A DNA stretch of 64,000 nt from Pseudomonas pudica (GTDB lineage: Bacteria; Pseudomonadota; Gammaproteobacteria; Pseudomonadales; Pseudomonadaceae): NCBI RefSeq assembly GCF_015680405.1, contig NZ_JADLJS010000022.1:20718-84717 (forward strand), written 5' to 3'. The position numbers and the translations under genes are program-made. Shown here piece after piece: positions 38,601 through 47,001 of the stretch. The notes under the pieces were generated by a model. That model was not told the DNA's origin. It did not search any database and saw nothing but the letters and a program-made list of their open reading frames with translations. The first letter of the stretch is position 1. Each line of letters opens with the position of its first letter.

Positions 38601-39713
38601 ATGATCAAGTCCCGTGCTGCCGTAGCCTTCGAAGCCAAGAAACCCCTGGAAATCGTCGAAGTCGACGTGGCCATGCCCAAGGCCGGTGAAGTGCTGCTGC
38701 GCGTGGTCGCCAGCGGTGTCTGCCACACCGATGCCTACACCCTGTCCGGCGCCGACCCGGAGGGTATCTTCCCGTCGATCCTCGGCCACGAAGGTGGCGC
38801 GATCGTCGAAGCGGTAGGCGAGGGCGTTACCTCGGTCGCCGTTGGTGACCACGTCATTCCGCTGTACACCCCGGAATGCGGCAAGTGCAAGTTCTGCCTC
38901 TCGGGCAAGACCAACCTGTGCCAGGCCATCCGCGCCACCCAGGGCAAGGGCCTGATGCCGGACGGCACCACGCGCTTCTCCTACAAGGGCCAGCAGCTGT
39001 TCCACTACATGGGTACCTCGACCTTCTCCGAGTACACCGTGCTGCCGGAAATCTCCGTGGCCAAGATCCAGAAAGAAGCGCCGCTGGAAAAGGTCTGCCT
39101 GCTGGGTTGTGGCGTCACCACCGGTATTGGCGCGGTGCTCAACACCGCCAAGGTCAAGCCGGGTGACACCGTGGCCATCTTCGGCTTGGGCGGCATCGGC
39201 CTGTCGGCAGTGATCGGTGCGGTCAAGGCCAAGGCGTCGCGCATCATTGCCATCGACATCAACCCGGCCAAGTTCGAAATCGCCCGCCAGCTGGGTGCCA
39301 CCGACTGCATCAACCCGAAAGACTACGACCGCCCGATCCAGGAAGTGATCGTCGACCTCACCGACGGCGGCGTGGACTTCTCCTTCGAGTGCATCGGCAA
39401 CGTGCAACTGATGCGTGCTGCGCTGGAATGCTGCCACAAGGGCTGGGGCGAGTCGGTGATCATCGGCGTGGCCGGCGCAGGCCAGGAAATCGCCACTCGT
39501 CCGTTCCAACTGGTCACCGGCCGCGTATGGCGTGGTTCGGCATTCGGCGGCGTGCGTGGTCGCAGCGAGCTGCCAAGCTACGTGGAAATGTCCGAGAAGG
39601 GCGAGATCCCGCTGGATACCTTCATCACCCACACCATGGGGCTGGAAGACATCAACAAGGCTTTCGACCTGATGCACGAAGGCAAGAGCATCCGCAGCGT
39701 GATCCACTTCTGA
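38601..39713 (+). CDS. frmA: S-(hydroxymethyl)glutathione dehydrogenase (class III alcohol dehydrogenase)
   Basis: This enzyme (also adhC) oxidises S-hydroxymethylglutathione, formed from formaldehyde and glutathione, to S-formylglutathione with NAD. The 370-residue zinc alcohol dehydrogenase has the catalytic-zinc cysteine 41 in ASGVCHTD, GHEGGAIVEAVG near 66, the structural-zinc cysteines in PECGKCKFCLSGKTNLC near 93-109, and the NAD loop GLGGIGLSA near 195. GGAG precedes ATG 38601; the frame opens 17 codons earlier without family similarity. fghA, the next enzyme, follows by 8 bases. Confidence 0.96.
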   Translation: MIKSRAAVAFEAKKPLEIVEVDVAMPKAGEVLLRVVASGVCHTDAYTLSGADPEGIFPSILGHEGGAIVEAVGEGVTSVAVGDHVIPLYTPECGKCKFCLSGKTNLCQAIRATQGKGLMPDGTTRFSYKGQQLFHYMGTSTFSEYTVLPEISVAKIQKEAPLEKVCLLGCGVTTGIGAVLNTAKVKPGDTVAIFGLGGIGLSAVIGAVKAKASRIIAIDINPAKFEIARQLGATDCINPKDYDRPIQEVIVDLTDGGVDFSFECIGNVQLMRAALECCHKGWGESVIIGVAGAGQEIATRPFQLVTGRVWRGSAFGGVRGRSELPSYVEMSEKGEIPLDTFITHTMGLEDINKAFDLMHEGKSIRSVIHF

Positions 39714-39721
39714 GGTTTGCC

Positions 39722-40576
39722 ATGAGCCTGGATAACATCTCCTGCCAGAAGAGCTTCGGCGGCTGGCACAAGCGTTACCGGCATCACTCCAAGGTGCTGG
39801 GTTGCGACATGGTGTTCGCCGTCTACCTGCCACCGCAGGCCGAACAGGGCGAGAAGCTGCCGGTGCTGTACTGGCTCAGCGGCCTCACCTGCACCGACGA
39901 GAACTTCATGCAGAAGGCCGGCGCCCAGCGCCTGGCCGCGGAGCTTGGGTTGATCATTGTCGCCCCCGACACCAGCCCGCGTGGCGAGCAGGTGCCGGGC
40001 GACCCGGACGGTGCCTGGGACTTCGGCCTGGGTGCCGGCTTCTACCTCAATGCCACTCAGCAGCCGTGGGCCCAGCACTACCGCATGCACGACTATGTGG
40101 TGGACGAGTTGCCTGCGTTGATCGAGGCGCACTTCCCGGCCTCGGGTGAGCGCAGCATCAGTGGCCACTCCATGGGGGGGCATGGTGCGCTGGTGTGCGC
40201 CTTGCGCAACCCGGGGCGCTACCGTTCGGTGTCGGCGTTCTCGCCAATCAGCAACCCGATGGATTGCCCGTGGGGCGAGAAAGCCTTCAGCCGCTATCTG
40301 GGTGAAGACCGTGCGCGCTGGCGTGAGTGGGATGCCAGCGTGCTGCTTGCCGAGACCCCGGCCGGCGAATGCCCGCCGTTGCTGGTGGACCAGGGCGACC
40401 GCGACGACTTCCTCGAGAAGCAGCTCAAGCCTGAAGCGCTGGAGCAGGCGGCACGCAAAGGCGGGCATGAACTGACTCTGCGCCTGCAGCCTGGCTACGA
40501 CCACAGCTACTACTTCATCGCGAGCTTCATCGAGGAGCACCTGCGTCATCATGCGGTGGCGCTGGGGCGGGTCTAA
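39722..40576 (+). CDS. fghA: S-formylglutathione hydrolase
   Basis: FghA hydrolyses S-formylglutathione to formate and glutathione, completing formaldehyde detoxification. The 284-residue alpha/beta hydrolase (esterase D family) has the nucleophile Ser150 in GHSMGGHG, the YWLSGLTCTDENF segment near 50-62, and C-terminal DQGDRDDF (Asp) and GYDHSYYF (His). It starts eight bases after the frmA stop, an operon. Confidence 0.96.
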   Translation: MSLDNISCQKSFGGWHKRYRHHSKVLGCDMVFAVYLPPQAEQGEKLPVLYWLSGLTCTDENFMQKAGAQRLAAELGLIIVAPDTSPRGEQVPGDPDGAWDFGLGAGFYLNATQQPWAQHYRMHDYVVDELPALIEAHFPASGERSISGHSMGGHGALVCALRNPGRYRSVSAFSPISNPMDCPWGEKAFSRYLGEDRARWREWDASVLLAETPAGECPPLLVDQGDRDDFLEKQLKPEALEQAARKGGHELTLRLQPGYDHSYYFIASFIEEHLRHHAVALGRV

Positions 40577-40601
40577 GGCGTAGCTGGTGTTTGCTTGATC
40601 G

Positions 40602-40719
40602 CCTGCAGGAGCAGCCTTGTGCTGCGAATGGGCTGCGAAGCAGACCCTGGGTCTGACGCTATCGCCGATATTGCCGGGGCCGCTTTGCGGCCCATTCGCA
40701 GCACAAGGCTGCTCCTACA
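40602..40719. repeat. REP pair, cgaatgggctg/gcacaaggctgctcc type
   Basis: Inverted copies at about 40602-40640 and 40676-40719 share AGCAGCCTTGTGCTGCGAAT and its complement, a variant of the ACAAGGCCGCTCC core. It lies between fghA and ispF. Confidence 0.82.
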
Positions 40720-40784
40720 ACGACGGCCCCAATACCGGCTAAAGCAGGTAGAATCACGCCCTGACTCATTCAGGGCGTTTTTCT

Positions 40785-41258
40785 ATGCGTATTGGCCACG
40801 GCTACGATGTGCACCGTTTCTGCGACGGTGATTTCATTACCCTGGGCGGGGTGCGTATCCCCCACAAATACGGCCTCCTGGCCCATTCCGATGGCGACGT
40901 GCTGCTGCACGCCCTGAGCGATGCCTTGCTTGGCGCGGCTGCGCTGGGTGACATCGGCAAACACTTCCCCGACACCGATCCGCAGTTCAAGGGCGCCGAC
41001 AGCCGCGTTCTGCTGCGCCATGTGGTCGGCATCGTGCAGGCCAAGGGCTGGAAGGTCGGCAACATCGACGCCACCATTGTCGCCCAGGCGCCGAAGATGG
41101 CCCCGCACATCGAGACCATGCGCAAGCTGATCGCCGAAGACCTGCAGGTCGAACTCGACCAGGTCAACGTCAAGGCTACCACCACCGAGAAGCTCGGCTT
41201 CACCGGCCGCGAGGAGGGCATCGCCGTGCATTCGGTAGCCCTGCTGCTGCCAGCATGA
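40785..41258 (+). CDS. ispF: 2-C-methyl-D-erythritol 2,4-cyclodiphosphate synthase
   Basis: IspF closes the cyclodiphosphate ring in the MEP pathway. The 157-residue trimeric enzyme starts MRIGHGYDVHRF, which supplies metal ligands Asp8 and His10, has AHSDGDVLLHALSDALLGA near residue 34 with His42, and the KATTTEKLGFTGREEGIAVHSV C terminus. Its stop overlaps truD by 4 bases (ATGA). Confidence 0.97.
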   Translation: MRIGHGYDVHRFCDGDFITLGGVRIPHKYGLLAHSDGDVLLHALSDALLGAAALGDIGKHFPDTDPQFKGADSRVLLRHVVGIVQAKGWKVGNIDATIVAQAPKMAPHIETMRKLIAEDLQVELDQVNVKATTTEKLGFTGREEGIAVHSVALLLPA

Positions 41259-42313
41259 CCGAACTGGAACTGCTGGGCCCGCGCGCATCGGGCGAACCAC
41301 TGGGTACCGCCGTCCTCAAGGCGGTGGCCGAAGATTTTCAGGTCGACGAAGTACTGGACATCCCTCTGTCGGGCCAGGGCGAGCACCTTTGGCTGTGGGT
41401 CGAGAAGCGTGACCTGAATACCGAGGAGGCCGCCCGCCGCCTGGCGCGTGCCGCCGGCGTGCCGGTGCGTACGATCAGCTATGCCGGCCTCAAGGACCGC
41501 CAGGCGTTGACCCGCCAGTGGTTCAGCCTGCATCTGCCAGGCAAGGCCGACCCGGACCTGTCGCGTGCCGAGGATGCCAGCCTGCGTGTGCTCAAACAGG
41601 TGCGCCATCAGCGCAAGCTGCAGCGCGGTGCACATTCGGCCAACGGTTTCACGCTGCGCCTGACGGCCCTGGCTGCCGATCACAAGGCTTTGGATGCGCG
41701 CCTGGAACAACTCAAGCAGCACGGTGTGCCGAATTATTTCGGCGCCCAGCGCTTCGGCCACGGTGGTGGCAACGTTCATGACGCCCTCGATTGGGCCGCA
41801 CGCAAGGCCCTGCCCGAACAGCGCAACGTGCGTTCGCGGTTGCTTTCTGCCGGGCGCAGCTACCTGTTCAACCAAGTGTTGGCAGCCCGTGTTGCCGACG
41901 GCAGCTGGGCGCGTGCGCAGGTGGGCGACCTGTTGGCGTTCACCACGAGTCGTAGCTTCTTTCCTGCTGGAGAGTCGGAATGTTCTGATCCTCGGCTGGC
42001 GATCCTTGACCTGCATCCGACCGGCCCGCTGTGGGGGGCCGGCGATTCGCCAGCTACCGGAGGCACCGCGCAACAAGAGGATGCGATCGCCGCACGGCAG
42101 CCGGCACTTTGCCAGTGGCTGGCCTTGGCGGGCATGGATCACGAACGACGCATTCTGCGGCTCCCTATTGGCGGTCTTACGTGGCATTATCCCGAGCCTG
42201 ATATCCTGCAACTGGAATTCGTCCTTCCGGCCGGATGCTTCGCCACCGTGGTGGTGCGCGAAGTCGTGGATCTGGTGTCGGCGGGGCAGACGGACAGCTC
42301 ATGCGTATTCTGA
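41255..42313 (+). CDS. truD: tRNA pseudouridine(13) synthase TruD
   Basis: TruD makes pseudouridine 13 in tRNA(Glu). The 352-residue protein has the catalytic aspartate Asp81 in SYAGLKDRQALTRQW and the NYFGAQRFGHGG motif near residue 159. It overlaps ispF by 4 bases and surE by 13 bases, so ispF-truD-surE-pcm form one tightly packed operon. Confidence 0.96.
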   Translation: MTELELLGPRASGEPLGTAVLKAVAEDFQVDEVLDIPLSGQGEHLWLWVEKRDLNTEEAARRLARAAGVPVRTISYAGLKDRQALTRQWFSLHLPGKADPDLSRAEDASLRVLKQVRHQRKLQRGAHSANGFTLRLTALAADHKALDARLEQLKQHGVPNYFGAQRFGHGGGNVHDALDWAARKALPEQRNVRSRLLSAGRSYLFNQVLAARVADGSWARAQVGDLLAFTTSRSFFPAGESECSDPRLAILDLHPTGPLWGAGDSPATGGTAQQEDAIAARQPALCQWLALAGMDHERRILRLPIGGLTWHYPEPDILQLEFVLPAGCFATVVVREVVDLVSAGQTDSSCVF

Positions 42314-43050
42314 TTTCGAACGACGACGGTGTTACCGCACCCGGCATCGCCGCGCTGCACGCTGCGCTGGCGGATTACGCCGAGTGCGTGGTTATTGCCC
42401 CGGATCAAGACAAGAGCGGCGCCAGCAGTTCGCTGACGCTGGACCGGCCACTGCACCCGCAGACCTTGGCCAATGGCTTCATCAGCCTCAACGGCACGCC
42501 GACCGACTGTGTGCACCTGGGGCTCAATGGGCTGTTGCCACAGGCGCCGGACATGGTGGTGTCGGGGATCAACCTCGGTGCCAACCTGGGTGACGATGTG
42601 CTCTATTCGGGCACGGTCGCAGCCGCGTTGGAAGGTCGCTTCCTTGGCGGTACCTCCCTGGCGTTTTCGCTGTTGTCGCGCCTGCCGGACAACCTGCCGA
42701 CCGCGGCCCATATCGCCCGCCGCCTGGTCGAGGCGCAGTCGCGCCTGGTGTTGCCGCCGCGTACCGTGCTCAACGTCAACATCCCCAACCTGCCGCTGGA
42801 GCACATTCGTGGCATCCAGCTCACTCGCCTCGGTCACCGGGCGCGGGCGGCGGCGCCGACCAAGGTGGTCAACCCGCGCGGCAAGGAAGGCTACTGGATC
42901 GCTGTGGCCGGGGACGCCGAGGACGGTGGCCCGGGTACCGACTTCCATGCAGTGATGCAAGGCTATGTATCGATCACTCCACTGCAGCTCGATCGCACCT
43001 TCAGTGACGCCTTCGAGCAGCTCGACGGTTGGCTGGAGGGCCTGCTCTGA
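42301..43050 (+). CDS. surE: 5'/3'-nucleotidase SurE
   Basis: SurE is a metal-dependent nucleotidase and exopolyphosphatase linked to stationary-phase survival. The 249-residue protein has the metal site MRILISNDDGVTAPG (Asp8, Asp9), APDQDKSGASSSLTLDRP near residues 36-53, and SGINLGANLGDDVLYSGTVAAA near 90. The start at 42301 overlaps truD; the next gene, pcm, starts on the last base of the stop codon. Confidence 0.97.
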   Translation: MRILISNDDGVTAPGIAALHAALADYAECVVIAPDQDKSGASSSLTLDRPLHPQTLANGFISLNGTPTDCVHLGLNGLLPQAPDMVVSGINLGANLGDDVLYSGTVAAALEGRFLGGTSLAFSLLSRLPDNLPTAAHIARRLVEAQSRLVLPPRTVLNVNIPNLPLEHIRGIQLTRLGHRARAAAPTKVVNPRGKEGYWIAVAGDAEDGGPGTDFHAVMQGYVSITPLQLDRTFSDAFEQLDGWLEGLL

Positions 43051-43724
43051 TGCGTGAGGACGATATGCTGCGGCGTGGCATCGGCATGACCTCCCAGCGT
43101 ACCCGGGAGCGGCTGATCCAGCGCCTGTGCGAGGAGGGCGTTTCGAACACCAAGGTGCTCGACGTGATCCGTCGTACCCCGCGCCACCTGTTCGTCGACG
43201 AGGCGCTGGCGCATCGCGCCTATGAAGATACCGCGCTGCCGATCGGTCACAACCAGACCATCTCGCAACCGTTCATGGTTGCCCACATGAGCGAGCTGCT
43301 GCTCGAGGCCGGCCCGCTGGACAAGGTGCTGGAAATCGGTACCGGCTCTGGCTACCAGACGGCAATCCTGGCCCAGCTGGTCGAGCGGGTGTTCTCGGTA
43401 GAACGCATCAAGGTGTTGCAGGACCGGGCCAAGGAGCGCCTGGTAGAACTGAACCTGCGCAACGTGGTGTTCCGCTGGGGTGACGGTTGCGAAGGCTGGC
43501 CGGCGCTCGCGCCGTACAATGGCATCATCGTCACCGCTGTGGCGCCGGAAGTGCCGCAGGCACTGCTCGACCAGCTGGCGCCCGGTGGTCGTATGGTGAT
43601 CCCTGTGGGGTCCGCCGGCGAAACCCAGCAGCTGATGCTGATCGTGCGCGAGGAGCATGGATTCTCCCGCCGCGTGCTGGGGGCAGTGCGCTTCGTACCG
43701 CTGCTCAACGGCCCGCTGGCCTGA
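43050..43724 (+). CDS. pcm: Protein-L-isoaspartate O-methyltransferase
   Basis: Pcm methylates isoaspartyl residues of damaged proteins so they can be repaired. The 224-residue protein has PIGHNQTISQPFMVAHM near residues 64-80 and the SAM-binding loop VLEIGTGSGYQTAIL near 93-107. The start at 43050 overlaps the surE stop (TGATG). It belongs to the surE-pcm-nlpD-rpoS stationary-phase block. Confidence 0.96.
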   Translation: MREDDMLRRGIGMTSQRTRERLIQRLCEEGVSNTKVLDVIRRTPRHLFVDEALAHRAYEDTALPIGHNQTISQPFMVAHMSELLLEAGPLDKVLEIGTGSGYQTAILAQLVERVFSVERIKVLQDRAKERLVELNLRNVVFRWGDGCEGWPALAPYNGIIVTAVAPEVPQALLDQLAPGGRMVIPVGSAGETQQLMLIVREEHGFSRRVLGAVRFVPLLNGPLA

Positions 43725-43856
43725 ACACTGCTGGTTCGAGCCGCGCGATATTTTTACGCCAGCACCGAATTCTTGCAGCAGCGCCCTGTCTATCTGGCGG
43801 GGTGGAGCGCTAGCGTACAGCGTGTGCCATGGCTTTGCAGCAGTCTTTCACCAACC

Positions 43857-43885
43857 CTGCCAATGCGGGCGGGCTTGGTTATAAT
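43857..43885 (+). promoter_or_regulatory. Predicted nlpD promoter
   Basis: A perfect -10 box TATAAT (43880-43885) follows CTGCCA (43857-43862) by 17 bases. Transcription would start near 43892, 53 bases before nlpD, within a dyad TGCAAT-AAT-ATTGCA at 43886-43900. Confidence 0.65.
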
Positions 43886-43944
43886 TGCAATAATATTGCA
43901 TTTCTTGTCTTCATATCGTTTTTGGCACCATGAGGGGAGCGCGG

Positions 43945-44802
43945 GTGGGTCACACAGTCATTCGGCAGCGCAAGGACGGTTCGGGTTTCACGCTTCTGGT
44001 GATTGCACTGGCCATGGGCGCGCTACTGGTGGGTTGCTCGAGCACCAGCAGCAACAGTGCACGGGTGGTCGACCGCAATAACACCGTGCCCAAGCGCCCG
44101 GCGGTAACTACCGGGCAGTACATCGTCAAACCTGGTGATACGCTGTTCTCCATCGCCTTCCGTTATGGCTGGGACTACAAGGAACTGGCTGCGCGCAACG
44201 GCATCGCGGCGCCCTATACCATTCGCCCGGGGCAAGCGATTCGTTTCAGCAGTGGCTCTACCGGCAGCACCACGGTGGTATCCAGCCCATCGTCGTCGAG
44301 CAAGACCACGGTTATCCGGCGGCCTGTGGGAAGCACCGGCACACCCCCTGCCAGCACCAGCAAACCGGCCACGCCGGCAGCCTCCAGCAGCGCCCCGGTG
44401 GTCGCTACGGTGCCTGCCGCGGAGCGTGCGGTAGGCGGCTGGACCTGGCCTGCCAACGGTGTGCTGATTGGAAAATTCGCTTCAAACGGTAGTTTGAATA
44501 AAGGCATTGATATCGCCGGTGATTTGGGACAGCCTGTTTTTGCTGCGTCTGATGGTACGGTGGTGTACGCCGGGAGTGGCTTGAGGGGCTACGGCGAACT
44601 GATCATCATCAAGCACAGCGATACCTACGTCAGTGCCTACGGCCATAACCGCAGGCTGTTGGTTCGGGAGGGGCAGCAGGTCAAGGCAGGGCAGTCAATT
44701 GCTGAAATGGGGTCCACGGGCACAGATCGGGTGAAGCTGCATTTCGAGATTCGCCGCCAGGGCAAACCCGTCGATCCGCTCCAGTTCCTGCCACGTCGTT
44801 GA
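43945..44802 (+). CDS. nlpD: LysM/M23 (LytM) lipoprotein NlpD
   Basis: An outer-membrane lipoprotein of the NlpD type, about 285 residues from GTG 43945, which is five bases after GGGGAG; the ATG at 43930 precedes that site and is less likely. The lipobox ends at Cys31 (LLVGCSS). A LysM domain follows (QYIVKPGDTLFSIAFRYGW), then a Ser/Pro/Thr linker, then a LytM domain. The LytM site is degenerate: NKGIDIAG replaces the HxxxD zinc motif and VKLHFE replaces HLHFE, so it should activate amidases rather than cut peptidoglycan. The rpoS promoter usually lies inside this gene. Confidence 0.92.
   Translation: MGHTVIRQRKDGSGFTLLVIALAMGALLVGCSSTSSNSARVVDRNNTVPKRPAVTTGQYIVKPGDTLFSIAFRYGWDYKELAARNGIAAPYTIRPGQAIRFSSGSTGSTTVVSSPSSSSKTTVIRRPVGSTGTPPASTSKPATPAASSSAPVVATVPAAERAVGGWTWPANGVLIGKFASNGSLNKGIDIAGDLGQPVFAASDGTVVYAGSGLRGYGELIIIKHSDTYVSAYGHNRRLLVREGQQVKAGQSIAEMGSTGTDRVKLHFEIRRQGKPVDPLQFLPRR
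44481..44498 (+). promoter_or_regulatory. PsrA box within nlpD (rpoS promoter region)
   Basis: TTCAAAC-GGTA-GTTTGAA is a perfect 7-bp dyad with a 4-base spacer. It fits the PsrA consensus (C/G)AAAC-N2-4-GTTT(G/C) known from Pseudomonas, where PsrA activates rpoS from within nlpD. It is 413 bases before the rpoS start. Confidence 0.75.
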
Positions 44803-44879
44803 CCGTTGTACCCGGCCTGTTCCTGTGATGTAGAGGGGACAGGCTCCAGCGCTGCCAGGGAGACAGGTGCCGCTCGAGT

Positions 44880-44895
44880 CTGAGTTCGAACTCAG
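44880..44895 (+). promoter_or_regulatory. Palindromic hairpin beside the rpoS ribosome-binding site
   Basis: CTGAGTTCGAACTCAG is a perfect 16-base palindrome that ends one base before the AAAGGA ribosome-binding site (44897-44902). As RNA it forms a 6-bp stem with a UCGA loop, or a duplex DNA operator. GGA-containing stretches upstream (GGGGACA and AGGGAGA) could be Rsm-type sites. Confidence 0.5.
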
Positions 44896-44910
44896 CAAAG
44901 GACTATAACA

Positions 44911-45918
<1,008 letters not shown>

Positions 45919-45934
45919 CGAAAGCCTGTAACAG

Positions 45935-45964
45935 AAAACGCCCCGATGATTTCGGGGCGTTTTT
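45935..45964 (+). terminator. Terminator after rpoS
   Basis: AAAACGCCCCG pairs with CGGGGCGTTTT over 11 bp with an 8-base loop, ending in five T residues. This is a strong rho-independent terminator. Confidence 0.9.
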
Positions 45965-46000
45965 GTATGTTTCGATCAGAGGTGCCCCATTCAAAATTGC

Positions 46001-46121
46001 CGGGGGCGCTTTGCGCCCCTTTCGCGACACAAGGCCGCTCCCACAGGTATTTCATCGCCTTCGAATGCGCCACTATCCTGTGGGAGCGGCCTTGTGTCGC
46101 GAAAGGGCTGCAAAGCAGCCC
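46001..46121. repeat. REP pair, gcgacacaaggccgctccca type
   Basis: Inverted copies at about 46001-46047 and 46078-46121 share TTTCGCGACACAAGGCCGCT and its complement, the same core as the pair at 797-914. It lies between the rpoS terminator and the RsmZ upstream region. Confidence 0.87.
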
Positions 46122-46159
46122 CAAAACATTATGTACTGCGCTACCCCAGTAACATCGCG

Positions 46160-46177
46160 TGTAAGCCTTTGCTTACT
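46160..46177 (+). promoter_or_regulatory. GacA-dependent upstream activating sequence of rsmZ
   Basis: TGTAAG-CCTTTG-CTTACT matches the GacA box TGTAAG-N6-CTTACA at 11 of 12 positions. It is about 190 bases before the predicted RsmZ start, the usual distance for rsmZ genes. A candidate -10 box, TAGTAT, is at 46338-46343. Confidence 0.85.
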
Positions 46178-46349
46178 TGTTCTGTAAGCCTTCTATGTAC
46201 GCTTCAGTAAATCATTGTCGTATCCAGCACCTGCGTTTTCCCAACTCATTGAAAATCCTGGTTTATTCGGCTGTGAGGAAATGTGTCACCTGCAACACTC
46301 TGTGAGGTTTCGCGGTTGCCCGACCGGCTCAAGTCGCTAGTATTCGAAC

Positions 46350-46483
46350 TGTGCACAGGGACATGCACAGGCTTTCAGGATGGAAGCCAGGGACGTCGCA
46401 AGAAGCGATTTCATCAGGATGATGTTTGGGACAAGCAGGGACTACGGAAAAAATGTGGGCGGGTCAAACCGCCCCTTTTTTTT
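46350..46483 (+). ncRNA. rsmZ: Regulatory small RNA RsmZ
   Basis: RsmZ sequesters RsmA/RsmE (CsrA family) proteins and so relieves translational repression downstream of the GacS/GacA system. The predicted RNA has eight GGA triplets, several in hairpin loops: TGTGCA-loop-TGCACA with GGGA (46350-46369), GGCTT-loop-AAGCC with AGGATGG (46370-46388), and CATC-AGGAT-GATG (46412-46424). It ends in a GGGCGG/CCGCCC terminator with eight T residues (46457-46483). The place between rpoS and fdxA is the conserved rsmZ locus of Pseudomonas. Start coordinate is inferred from TAGTAT at 46338. Confidence 0.88.
46457..46483 (+). terminator. Intrinsic terminator of RsmZ
   Basis: GGGCGG (46457) pairs with CCGCCC (46469) across a 6-base loop and is followed by eight T residues (46476-46483). 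Confidence 0.9.
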
Positions 46484-46496
46484 GCCCGCAGAAAAC

Positions 46497-46522
46497 AAAA
46501 AAGGCCCCAAAGGGGCCTTTTT
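46497..46522 (-). terminator. Terminator of fdxA
   Basis: AAAAAGGCCCC and GGGGCCTTTTT form a symmetric hairpin. On the minus strand it is 16 bases after the fdxA stop and is followed by TTTTTTGTTTTC. It could also back up RsmZ termination on the plus strand. Confidence 0.88.
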
Positions 46523-46537
46523 CGTGTCCGGACGCTA

Positions 46538-46861
46538 TCAGCGCTCCAGGTCTGCAATCTTGCCAGTCTTGCCATCCCACTCTTCAGCGTCCGGCAGGGC
46601 ATCCTTACGCTCGGTGATGTTCGGCCAGATTTCCGCCAGTTCGGCGTTCAGCTCAATGAAGTTCTCCATGCCTGCAGGCACTTCGTCTTCCGAGAAGATG
46701 GCTTGCGCTGGGCATTCCGGCTCGCACAGGGCGCAGTCGATGCACTCGTCCGGGTGGATGACCAGGAAGTTCGGGCCTTCGTAGAAGCAGTCCACCGGGC
46801 AGACTTCCACGCAGTCGGTGTATTTGCATTTGATGCAGTTGTCGGTGACGACGAAGGTCAT
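46538..46861 (-). CDS. fdxA: Ferredoxin I, 7Fe-8S
   Basis: FdxA is a small electron carrier with one [3Fe-4S] and one [4Fe-4S] cluster. The 107-residue protein has the first cluster motif CIKCKYTDCVEVCPVDC (residues 9-25; the spacing fits a 3Fe-4S cluster) and the second CIDCALCEPECP near 40-51. The tail beyond residue 60 is typical of the Azotobacter ferredoxin I type. GGAGAG precedes the ATG. It is convergent with rsmZ and downstream of mutS. Confidence 0.95.
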   Translation of the reverse strand: MTFVVTDNCIKCKYTDCVEVCPVDCFYEGPNFLVIHPDECIDCALCEPECPAQAIFSEDEVPAGMENFIELNAELAEIWPNITERKDALPDAEEWDGKTGKIADLER

Positions 46862-47001
46862 TTCTAATTCTCTCCTCAGGCGACGGCGGCGGCCCTTCCT
46901 CTCAGGTCCGCGCGGTTTGCGGGCATGTGGCTGCAGGCCAGGCTAATAACCTGCAGCACCAGCAAACCGCGGCGGATTCTACCAGCTTGTAGTGGGCGCC
47001 G

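Noticed and set aside
43930..43944. ATG start for nlpD 15 bases upstream of the GTG
   Set aside because: The Shine-Dalgarno sequence GGGGAG lies after this ATG and just before GTG 43945.
46283..46867. 194-codon plus-strand frame covering the rsmZ region and antisense to fdxA
   Set aside because: It crosses an intrinsic terminator and the structured RsmZ RNA, and the overlapping fdxA has clear cluster-cysteine motifs.
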